A stretch of 5,455 bases of DNA from Candidatus Omnitrophota bacterium (GTDB lineage: Bacteria > Omnitrophota > Gorgyraeia > Zapsychrales > Zapsychraceae), in contig JAGOSC010000097.1 in the NCBI GenBank assembly GCA_018062515.1, positions 1 to 5,455 on the forward strand, given 5' to 3'. The translations under genes were made by a program, and so were the position numbers. Shown piece by piece: positions 1 through 4,830 of the stretch (position 1 is its first letter; each line of letters opens with the position of its first letter). The notes below the pieces were generated by a model. The model did not search any database, was not told the DNA's origin, and saw only the letters and a list, made by a program, of their open reading frames with translations.

Positions 1-194
1 ATATACAACAAATGCTGTCCAGCAATATTCAACTATCAGGGAAAACGTCGGATATTAAAGTTATGGCCGTGGATGGGCGGGTTAAGCTTCAAGGGACAGT
101 GAAAAATAAAGAAGATATAGAAAGGATTATTAAGCAGGTTGAAAATGTAGCTGGAGTCGATCATGTGGATAATCAATTAAAAGTTGGAGAATAA
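1..194 (+). CDS. BON-domain protein, 3' end (5' end outside window)
   Basis: The reading frame is open to the left edge (first whole codon at 3), so the methionine at 12 is probably internal and the gene is cut by the window. The visible 60 residues match a BON domain: a short amphipathic start, then the signature VDGRVKLQGTV, a helix (NKEDIERIIKQVENVAGV) and a closing strand (DHVDNQLKV). BON domains occur in periplasmic or envelope proteins such as OsmY and are thought to bind phospholipid or membrane surfaces, often under osmotic stress. With the N-terminus missing I cannot see a signal peptide or count the BON copies, so OsmY-like function is only a family inference. The stop codon is TAA at 192-194, followed by a 75-nt AT-rich spacer before the methyltransferase gene. 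Confidence 0.8.
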   Translation, partial: IQQMLSSNIQLSGKTSDIKVMAVDGRVKLQGTVKNKEDIERIIKQVENVAGVDHVDNQLKVGE

Positions 195-269
195 ATGGGA
201 ATTAATAATATAATATTAAATATTATTTAAATTTGACTCTCATATCAAAAAAATTTCTTTCTAAAAATT
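195..269 (+). other. AT-rich intergenic spacer upstream of the PKS operon
   Basis: This 75-nt gap is almost entirely A and T. It holds a short all-AT inverted repeat (TAATAT, 3-nt gap, ATATTA, 211-225, extended by one pair at 210/226) and a TTGACT box at 233-238 that resembles a -35 element. No convincing -10 lies at normal spacing. No Shine-Dalgarno sequence precedes the ATG at 270. It is the likeliest place for the operon promoter by position, but the sequence does not pin one down. Confidence 0.3.
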
Positions 270-974
270 ATGATTGAACTTCATCATCGCAGTGATTTTA
301 CAGAGCTTATTGATGACCGGCATATAGATTCAAAAATATTACGTCAAACATATCAACAAATAAACAGAATAAATGTTTTCACTTTGGGTTATTGGCCTAC
401 CCTGGATGCTGTGAAATATTTTTTGACGCAAGAAGGGCATGACCGTGTCTTGAAAATTTTGGACATTGGTTGCGGTGACGGAGAAATTTTAAGACGGATT
501 GATGATTACGGACGCAAAAGAAAATTATCTTTAGAATTAACAGGCATAGATTTAAATCGCGAGGCCGTTTCGTCGGCTGCCGATGCAACGACTTCTCCTA
601 TCAATTTCATTCATGGCGATATATTTTCCCTCGATGAATGCCTCACATACGATTTGATCATCAATTCTTTAACCATGCATCATTTAACTAATCAAGAAAT
701 CATAAAACTGATGCGATGGATGACAACGCATGCCCGTAAGGGCTGGTTCATTTCGGATTTGAATCGGCACCCTATTCCGTATTATTTTATTAAATATTTT
801 GTCAAAATGGTGAGGTTCAATCCCATCATTTGTCATGATGCGCCGTTATCGGTTGCCCGAGGCTTTAAGCGCAGGGAATGGGTTGATCTTTTGACTCAGG
901 CGAAAATGGATTTAGCTCGCGTCAAGATTTCGTGGTATCCTAATTTTCGTTATGGAGTCCGTTATGAAAAATAA
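270..974 (+). CDS. Class I SAM-dependent methyltransferase of a type III PKS operon
   Basis: This 234-aa protein has the Rossmann methyltransferase signature. Motif I is ILDIGCGDG (residues 63-71), the acidic residue at the end of strand 2 is D94 in TGIDLN, GDIFSL lies at 116-121, and the motif IV region is YDLIINSLTMHHL (127-139). The N-terminus (ELIDDRHID..., then INRIN at 31-35) and the C-terminal elements SVARGFKRREW (194-204) and YPNFRYGV (223-230) are typical of methyltransferases encoded beside type III polyketide synthases. The expected role is O- or C-methylation of the PKS lipid product, comparable to SrsB of Streptomyces griseus; the true substrate is unknown. It overlaps the next gene by 11 nt, which suggests translational coupling. 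There is no visible ribosome binding site before the ATG, but the family-like N-terminus supports this start. Function as a methyltransferase is near certain; the substrate is inference. Confidence 0.88.
   Translation: MIELHHRSDFTELIDDRHIDSKILRQTYQQINRINVFTLGYWPTLDAVKYFLTQEGHDRVLKILDIGCGDGEILRRIDDYGRKRKLSLELTGIDLNREAVSSAADATTSPINFIHGDIFSLDECLTYDLIINSLTMHHLTNQEIIKLMRWMTTHARKGWFISDLNRHPIPYYFIKYFVKMVRFNPIICHDAPLSVARGFKRREWVDLLTQAKMDLARVKISWYPNFRYGVRYEK
954..957 (+). promoter_or_regulatory. Shine-Dalgarno GGAG setting the start of the FAD oxidoreductase
   Basis: GGAG sits 6 nt upstream of the ATG at 964, inside the last codons of the methyltransferase gene. The longer in-frame ATG at 952 has no such site upstream, so 964 is the better start. 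Confidence 0.7.
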
Positions 975-2121
975 TTATGAATGTATTGTCGTCGGTGGAG
1001 GAGTGGCTGGTTCAACGGCGGCATATCATTTAAAAAAACTTGGTTATGACGTCGCTGTTTTGGAGAAGACTCATGGACCGCATCACAAAGTCTGCGGGGA
1101 GTTTTTAAGTTTTGAAGCCCATATTTTTCTTAAAGAAATGGGTATTTCTCTCGATGATAGTCCCGCCGTAAAATATTTTCAATTATATTCACCGCATTCT
1201 AAAGTAGGGTTCACCTTTCCGTTTCCCGGCCGTGGAATTTCGCGTTATAAACTGGATGAACAGCTTTTGAATAATACCAAAGAGGCGGGAGTGGATATTT
1301 TTCGCGGTGTATACATGAGGGGATACCATAAGGAAGAAAACGGTCTTTATAAGATTGAGACGAATACGGGAAATTTTTACGCGCGGCATATCTTTATAGC
1401 TACTGGAAAACATGACTATTCCAAAGAACACAAGCGTCGAGGAAAAGATCATTCTTATCTTGGGTTAAAGACACACATTTTCCTTAATTCTCGTCGACAG
1501 GATTTTAAAGAAACAACGATGTTGTTTTCTTTTCCGGGAGGCTATGGCGGGATTTGTCCGATCGAAGGGGAAGCTACCAATTTTTGTTTTGTGATTGATA
1601 AAGCCCTGTACAAATCATTTCATGGAGATTTTGACGCGGCCGTCTCTTATTTAAGACGTTCAAATCCGCAACTCGATGCTGTCCTTCAACACGCGGATTT
1701 TATAGCGCCGGTTTGTGCCGTTGGAGAAATCCCTTACGGATTTATATCCCGTCGAAGTCATCACGGCAATGTATATTTTTTGGGCGATCAGAGATCGGTT
1801 ATTCCTTCTTTTACCGGCGACGGAATGGCGATTGCTTTAAGTACGGCTAAAGATTGTGTTTATGAATTTCATTGTCGTCAAAAAAACTTGCCTTTTGAAA
1901 CTAAATCCATGCAAAGAAAATTAAAAAAACAAATGCATTGGGCCCTTCTGGCGCATGCTATTCTAAAAACTTCGTGGTTATTAAATGTATGCGTGTCTGT
2001 TCCCCCATGCAGCCGTTTTTTAATCGAAACATTTTTTAAAAACACCAGGGTTTCTCTAACCAAAAATATTTATTCCAATGATGAATCGACTGTCCTTGAA
2101 AACATTTATTCTCGACGTTGA
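964..2121 (+). CDS. FAD-dependent oxidoreductase/hydroxylase (geranylgeranyl reductase-like) of the PKS operon
   Basis: The protein is 385 aa from the ATG at 964; an in-frame ATG at 952 would add four residues but lacks a ribosome binding site. It begins with the ADP-binding fold (YECIVVGGGVAGSTAAYHL, GxGxxG at 11-16, with the ribose-binding E34 in VLEK). It carries HKVCGEFLS (41-49), the family's conserved Cys-Gly-Glu segment near the flavin, then IATGKHD (145-151), and the second FAD motif FLGDQRSVIPSFTGDGMAIA (272-291). These are features of the geranylgeranyl reductase / p-hydroxybenzoate hydroxylase superfamily. In phenolic-lipid clusters such an enzyme (SrsC in S. griseus) hydroxylates the alkylresorcinol ring toward quinones, so ring oxidation or reduction of the PKS product is the likely role. 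The hydrophobic C-terminal part (around 325-360) could contact membrane or lipid substrate. The gene overlaps the PKS gene by 44 nt. Family is secure; reaction is inferred. Confidence 0.87.
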   Translation: MKNNYECIVVGGGVAGSTAAYHLKKLGYDVAVLEKTHGPHHKVCGEFLSFEAHIFLKEMGISLDDSPAVKYFQLYSPHSKVGFTFPFPGRGISRYKLDEQLLNNTKEAGVDIFRGVYMRGYHKEENGLYKIETNTGNFYARHIFIATGKHDYSKEHKRRGKDHSYLGLKTHIFLNSRRQDFKETTMLFSFPGGYGGICPIEGEATNFCFVIDKALYKSFHGDFDAAVSYLRRSNPQLDAVLQHADFIAPVCAVGEIPYGFISRRSHHGNVYFLGDQRSVIPSFTGDGMAIALSTAKDCVYEFHCRQKNLPFETKSMQRKLKKQMHWALLAHAILKTSWLLNVCVSVPPCSRFLIETFFKNTRVSLTKNIYSNDESTVLENIYSRR

Positions 2122-3133
2122 AACCGCCAATCCGCCGAATAGCCTGACACAAGAGGAAGTTTTAACTCTGATTACGGATAAAGTTAAACCGGATGCCAGC
2201 GCTTTAAAACTTTATAAGAGATTTTTATTAGATAAAGGGATTCAGCGTCGATATTTTTCTTGGAATAATTTACAGGAGTTGCTGGATGAATCGGTGGACG
2301 AAAAAATAAAGCGCTTTGAACACGAGGCTGTACGTTTATCGGTTGAGGCGGTTCAAAAACTTTTAGAAAAGCTGAACTATAAACCGGGCGATATTAATGC
2401 ATTGTTCGTTTCGACCTGCACGGGTTATTTATGTCCGGGGTTAAGCACATATATTAGTCAACAGCTTGGATTATCGGAAAATATTTATACTTTGGATTTG
2501 GTAGGCTTAGGTTGTACCGGCGCTTTGCCAGGTTTACGCTCGGCGGACGATTATCTAAATCGGTATCCCGATTCAAATGTTTTAGTGGTAGCCGTCGAGA
2601 TTTGTTCCGCCGCCATTCATTGGGCAGAGAAACCAGAACTTATTTTATCAAATTCTATTTTTTCCGACGGGGCGGCGGCCGTCTTATTGACCAATAAGCC
2701 GAAAACTTCGGGTTTACAAATACAGAATATTTCTTCGGTTTTGTGGCCGGAATACCGCGATGAACTACGTTTTAAATACCTCGATGCGCGCCTATGTAAT
2801 GTGATTTCGCCTAAGGTGTGTGATATCGCGTCTCGAGCCATACGCGCTCTTTATAAAAAGCCTTCAGCGGATCCTACATATTATGCTTTTCATTCGGGAG
2901 GACGCAAGGTTTTAGACGCCATTCAGGAAAGTTTACATCTTTCGGATGATGATATGTCACCGTCCCGTGAGATTTTGAGGGATTATGGAAATATGTCTTC
3001 ACCGTCGGTGTTATTTGCTTTAAAGACTATTTTGAGAAAAGAGTTAGAGGACAAAGATTCTGTTGTCTGTTTTTCTTTTGGGGCTGGTTTTTTAGCTTCG
3101 ATGCTTCAAGCGCAGTGGCGATCAACCGTGTGA
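2078..3133 (+). CDS. Type III polyketide synthase (chalcone/stilbene synthase family)
   Basis: This 351-aa protein is of normal length for a homodimeric type III PKS. The catalytic triad is complete: C146 in LVGLGCTGALPGL, H272 in AFHSGGRKVLDAI and N305 in DYGNMSSPSVL, equivalent to Cys164, His303 and Asn336 of chalcone synthase. Other family marks are ETANPP...TQEE near the N-terminus, STCTGYLCPGLS (112-123), the gatekeeper-like F195 in FSDGAAAV and probable second gatekeeper F232. The C-terminal loop reads SFGAGF (333-338) where plant enzymes have GFGPG. Such enzymes extend an acyl-CoA or acyl-ACP starter with malonyl-CoA to resorcinols or pyrones; the flanking tailoring genes suggest a fatty-acyl starter and a phenolic-lipid product. 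Two adjacent ATGs (2078, 2081) are possible starts, and neither has a Shine-Dalgarno site. The start lies inside the preceding gene, so translation is probably coupled. Product identity cannot be read from sequence. Confidence 0.93.
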   Translation: MMNRLSLKTFILDVETANPPNSLTQEEVLTLITDKVKPDASALKLYKRFLLDKGIQRRYFSWNNLQELLDESVDEKIKRFEHEAVRLSVEAVQKLLEKLNYKPGDINALFVSTCTGYLCPGLSTYISQQLGLSENIYTLDLVGLGCTGALPGLRSADDYLNRYPDSNVLVVAVEICSAAIHWAEKPELILSNSIFSDGAAAVLLTNKPKTSGLQIQNISSVLWPEYRDELRFKYLDARLCNVISPKVCDIASRAIRALYKKPSADPTYYAFHSGGRKVLDAIQESLHLSDDDMSPSREILRDYGNMSSPSVLFALKTILRKELEDKDSVVCFSFGAGFLASMLQAQWRSTV

Positions 3134-3224
3134 TTGAACGTTTTTTCAAAAAATAGTGTAAAGAATTTAGTTATTAAGGCGGGTAGTTATGCCCGTAAAC
3201 TTTCCCATTGCCTCATAAAAAGGA

Positions 3225-3245
3225 GGCTCGAATTTTTCGAAAGCC
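3225..3245. repeat. Hairpin in the PKS/receiver spacer, terminator-like on the - strand
   Basis: GGCT (3225-3228) pairs with AGCC (3242-3245), and inside it CGAA (3229-3232) pairs with TTCG (3236-3239) around a TTT loop, leaving a 2-nt AA bulge. On the + strand it is not followed by a T-run. On the - strand the stem is followed three bases later by TTTTT, so its polarity suits termination of leftward transcripts, although no leftward gene is visible. Confidence 0.4.
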
Positions 3246-3247
3246 CT

Positions 3248-3274
3248 TTGAGCATTATACTCACCTGTTATACC
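3248..3274 (+). promoter_or_regulatory. Candidate promoter for the receiver-dehydratase-CsbD group
   Basis: A TTGAGC box (3248-3253) and an extended -10-like TGTTATACC (-10 hexamer TATACC at 3269-3274) are 15 nt apart, a short but tolerated spacing, about 45 nt before the ATG at 3319. The match is modest and the placement rests mostly on position. Confidence 0.22.
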
Positions 3275-3318
3275 CTGGTACCATTGATTCTTGTTTGACT
3301 CCTCTCTAAAATACCTTC

Positions 3319-3777
3319 ATGCAAGTAAAAGATTCACCCCTTAAGAAATTCGACAAAATGTCTTCAGACAAGAAGCAAATTTACATTGTGGATGACGATG
3401 ATTCGGTGCGCCGTTCACTTAAAGCACTGATGGTCAGTTACGGATTTGCCGTGGAAATATTTTCGTCTGCGGAGGAATTCTTTATTACTGTGCCGAATAG
3501 CGTTAAAGGCTGTTTGATCCTCGATATTCATATGCCGGGATTAAATGGATGGGACACACAGGAAAGACTTAAGAAAGAAGGATATAACCTCCCGGTTATC
3601 GTTATTTCGGCGGATAAAGAAGACGCTTTTAAGGAAAAAGCTTTAGAAGCAGGAGCCGTGGGTTTTTTACAAAAGCCATTTGAGGATCACTATCTGCTCA
3701 ACTTGGTTAATCAAGTGTTTAATACGACAGAGAATATAAATAATAAAAAAGACAAATTAAATAAGAGAGGTAATTAA
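3319..3777 (+). CDS. Single-domain FixJ-like response regulator receiver
   Basis: The 152-aa protein is one CheY-like receiver and nothing more. The acidic pocket is in IYIVDDDDSVRRSLK (D25-D28), the phosphoacceptor is D69 in LILDIHMPGLNG, the switch serine is S97 in VIVISAD, and the conserved lysine is K119 in FLQKPF. The layout, including SAEEFF and GCLILDIHMPG, is closest to FixJ-family receivers, but there is no LuxR-type DNA-binding domain; after about residue 135 only a short Asn/Lys-rich tail remains. It would therefore act through a partner protein or as a phosphate relay. No histidine kinase is present in the window. An alternative start at 3358 (M14, MSSDKKQ) looks more family-like; neither ATG has a Shine-Dalgarno site, so the start is uncertain. 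The stop codon overlaps the next start by one base. Confidence 0.9.
   Translation: MQVKDSPLKKFDKMSSDKKQIYIVDDDDSVRRSLKALMVSYGFAVEIFSSAEEFFITVPNSVKGCLILDIHMPGLNGWDTQERLKKEGYNLPVIVISADKEDAFKEKALEAGAVGFLQKPFEDHYLLNLVNQVFNTTENINNKKDKLNKRGN
3764..3770 (+). promoter_or_regulatory. Ribosome binding site of the dehydratase-like gene
   Basis: AGAGAGG lies 6 nt before the ATG at 3777, inside the last codons of the receiver gene. It supports this start even though the long N-terminal tail it includes is not part of the conserved domain. Confidence 0.6.
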
Positions 3778-4436
3778 TGCAAAACCTGACTAAAAAGAAT
3801 TCGCGCAAAGAAAGAATATTTTCGTTAACTGAAAACAAGGATAATTCTTCATACCAAAAGAAAAATCAAAACAGAATTTCTAAGGAATCGGAAACAACAT
3901 CAAAGAAAGACGAATTACCGTCATTATTGACAGCTAACCAAGCTAAGAAGTCTCTTAAGTATCTTGATGGTTGGCAATTAACGGATGATCACAAAACGAT
4001 TTATCGTGATTTCATCGTACCTAATTTTATTGCTGCTATTGACCTAATTGACCGTATTGCTGTTATTGCGGAAGATGAAAAACATCATCCCGACATTCAC
4101 TTGACGAAATACCGCAATCTTCGTGTTGTGCTAACAACGCATGAGGTGAGTGGACTTTCCGAGAAGGATTTCACAATAGCTACGAAGATCAATGCTCTGC
4201 CCATACACACTAACAAACATGATCATAGGGTAACAATAGATCCCCCAGCAGAGAATAAAGAACCGGCGACTAAGAAAGATAAGCCGGTACAAAAATTACA
4301 AAGTGAGCAGAAGCATGTTCAAACTAAACAAAGGCCAAGTAAAATTTTGGCGTCAAAGAAAAATGCTCAAAATATAAAAGGAATGCAAACGAAGAGAGAT
4401 TTTAACAAAACACATAAGCTTATTAAAACGACATAA
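3777..4436 (+). CDS. Pterin-4a-carbinolamine dehydratase-like protein with basic N- and C-terminal tails
   Basis: Residues about 50-142 form a PCD/DCoH domain: LTANQAKKSL, the GW at 65-66, FIVPNFIAAIDLIDRIAVIAE, then the active-site segment EKHHPD (H103, H104, P105), Y112, TTHEVSGLSEKDF (H122, D131) and IATKINAL. The pattern E-x-H-H-P ... Y ... H ... D agrees with catalytically competent dehydratases, which recycle 4a-hydroxytetrahydropterin after aromatic amino acid hydroxylation. Typical bacterial PCDs are about 95-120 aa. This one is 219 aa because it has a roughly 49-residue Lys/Ser/Asn/Glu-rich N-terminal tail and a roughly 75-residue Lys/Gln-rich C-terminal tail, both apparently disordered and strongly basic, which suggests nucleic-acid or membrane-surface contact. 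No aromatic hydroxylase gene is visible. It overlaps the receiver stop by 1 nt, so the two are probably co-translated. Domain assignment is firm; physiological role is unknown. Confidence 0.85.
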   Translation: MQNLTKKNSRKERIFSLTENKDNSSYQKKNQNRISKESETTSKKDELPSLLTANQAKKSLKYLDGWQLTDDHKTIYRDFIVPNFIAAIDLIDRIAVIAEDEKHHPDIHLTKYRNLRVVLTTHEVSGLSEKDFTIATKINALPIHTNKHDHRVTIDPPAENKEPATKKDKPVQKLQSEQKHVQTKQRPSKILASKKNAQNIKGMQTKRDFNKTHKLIKTT

Positions 4437-4452
4437 ATAATTTGTATTGATT

Positions 4453-4460
4453 AAAGGAGA
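4453..4460 (+). promoter_or_regulatory. Ribosome binding site of the CsbD gene
   Basis: AAAGGAGA ends 4 nt before the ATG at 4465. It is the strongest Shine-Dalgarno sequence in the window and supports high translation of the short gene that follows. Confidence 0.75.
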
Positions 4461-4464
4461 GCAT

Positions 4465-4626
4465 ATGGATGGTCAAGTGGATAAAATGAAGGGACGCGTT
4501 AAACAAGCTGCCGGCGATCTTACGAACAATAAACGGTTAAAGGCCGAAGGTAAAGCTGATGAGTTTCGTGGTACTATGAAAATTAAAATTGATAAAGTTG
4601 CAAAGGAATTAAAGAGACAGGTATAG
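4465..4626 (+). CDS. CsbD-family small stress protein
   Basis: This 53-aa reading frame has the CsbD pattern: KMKGRVKQAAGDLTNNKRL (residues 7-25), then KAEGKADEFRGTM (26-38), ending in a Lys-rich helix (KIDKVAKELKRQV). The repeated G-x-x-K/A...G units and the small, charged, helical composition are typical of CsbD-like proteins, which are abundant under general stress in many bacteria but have no known biochemical activity. A strong ribosome binding site (AAAGGAGA) and a normal length support a real gene. It starts only 28 nt after the dehydratase-like gene and is probably co-transcribed with it. The DUF421 remnant follows directly after its TAG stop. Confidence 0.88.
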   Translation: MDGQVDKMKGRVKQAAGDLTNNKRLKAEGKADEFRGTMKIKIDKVAKELKRQV

Positions 4627-4644
4627 ATGGAATTATTGCATATA

Positions 4645-4671
4645 GGTTGGGAAAAATTATTTTTCCCAGCC
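4645..4671 (+). repeat. Long hairpin just after the CsbD gene
   Basis: GGTTGGGAAAAA (4645-4656) pairs with TTTTTCCCAGCC (4660-4671) around a TTA loop: 12 pairs including one G-T wobble. There is no T-run directly downstream, so it is not a classic intrinsic terminator, but it could protect the 3' end of the csbD transcript or cause pausing. It lies within the codons of the DUF421 N-terminal remnant. Confidence 0.55.
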
Positions 4672-4722
4672 ATGTCTTTGTTAGAGATTTTTATACCAAA
4701 GAAGGGCTTTTAAGCCAAATTC

Positions 4723-4745
4723 ATGAACAAGGGCTTGTTCATTTT
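4723..4745 (+). terminator. Possible intrinsic terminator within the DUF421 remnant
   Basis: ATGAACAA (4723-4730) pairs with TTGTTCAT (4735-4742) around GGGC, and the stem runs into TTTT (4742-4745). The stem is GC-poor, so efficiency is doubtful. A smaller inverted repeat, GGCTT-TT-AAGCC, lies just upstream at 4705-4716. It could end transcripts from the receiver-dehydratase-CsbD group. Confidence 0.35.
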
Positions 4746-4830
4746 CAGAAGTTAAGGAGGCTTATCTTAAAGGAGATGGACAGATCGGCATTATAAAGAA
4801 TAAGAAGTCTTGACGAAACAGGGTAATCAT

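Larger units (their letters stand above)
3134..3318 (+). other. Intergenic region between the PKS operon and the receiver gene
   Basis: This 185-nt gap contains no gene I can support. It holds a weak GC hairpin (CGGG 3180-3183 pairing with CCCG 3192-3195), a TAGTTAT direct repeat (3168-3174 and 3184-3190), a longer hairpin at 3225-3245, an 8-nt palindrome TGGTACCA (3276-3283) and some promoter-like boxes. No strong terminator with a downstream T-run is visible for the PKS operon on the + strand. Confidence 0.5.
4627..4813 (+). pseudogene. Internally deleted and frameshifted DUF421/YetF-family membrane protein gene
   Basis: Immediately after the CsbD stop an ATG at 4627 opens a peptide with WEKLFFPAMSLLEIFI, resembling the N-terminus of one DUF421 clade (W..LF.P...LLEI), where members continue RGT..Y into transmembrane helices. 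Here it runs PKKGF and stops at 4711-4713. From 4716, in another frame, IHEQGLVHF resembles the C-terminal LREQGI segment. From 4748, in the third frame, EVKEAYLKGDGQIGIIK matches the conserved end (EVK.A.LEGDG.ISVI) and stops at 4811-4813. So both ends survive while the transmembrane helices and most of the cytoplasmic domain are missing. The likely history is an internal deletion plus a small indel. The family assignment is from remembered consensus, not a search. A 28-aa peptide from 4627 could still be translated, but I see no reason to think it functions. Confidence 0.68.

Noticed and set aside
210..226. AT-only inverted repeat as a terminator for the BON gene
   Set aside because: The stem has no GC pairs and would be unstable; inverted repeats of this kind arise easily in such AT-rich sequence.
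397..588. Minus-strand open frame inside the methyltransferase gene
   Set aside because: It lies wholly opposite a well-supported gene, has no recognisable motif and no ribosome binding site; it is a shadow.
952..963. Upstream ATG at 952 as start of the flavoenzyme
   Set aside because: No Shine-Dalgarno site precedes it, while GGAG is placed 6 nt before the ATG at 964, which also gives the usual short lead to the GxGxxG motif.
1189..1452. Minus-strand open frame inside the flavoenzyme gene
   Set aside because: The sequence on the other strand encodes conserved oxidoreductase residues; the minus product shows no domain.
1878..2063. Minus-strand open frame opposite the C-terminus of the flavoenzyme
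   Set aside because: No recognisable product; explained by the + strand gene.
2512..2841. Alternative frames (+ 2512-2697 and - 2617-2841) inside the PKS gene
   Set aside because: They overlap the conserved core after catalytic C146 and have composition typical of out-of-frame translation.
3276..3283. Palindrome TGGTACCA as an operator
   Set aside because: A single 8-nt palindrome is expected by chance and there is no second copy.
4473..4673. Minus-strand 66-aa frame opposite csbD and the long hairpin
   Set aside because: The + strand has a convincing CsbD gene with a strong ribosome binding site; the minus frame has neither domain nor start signal.
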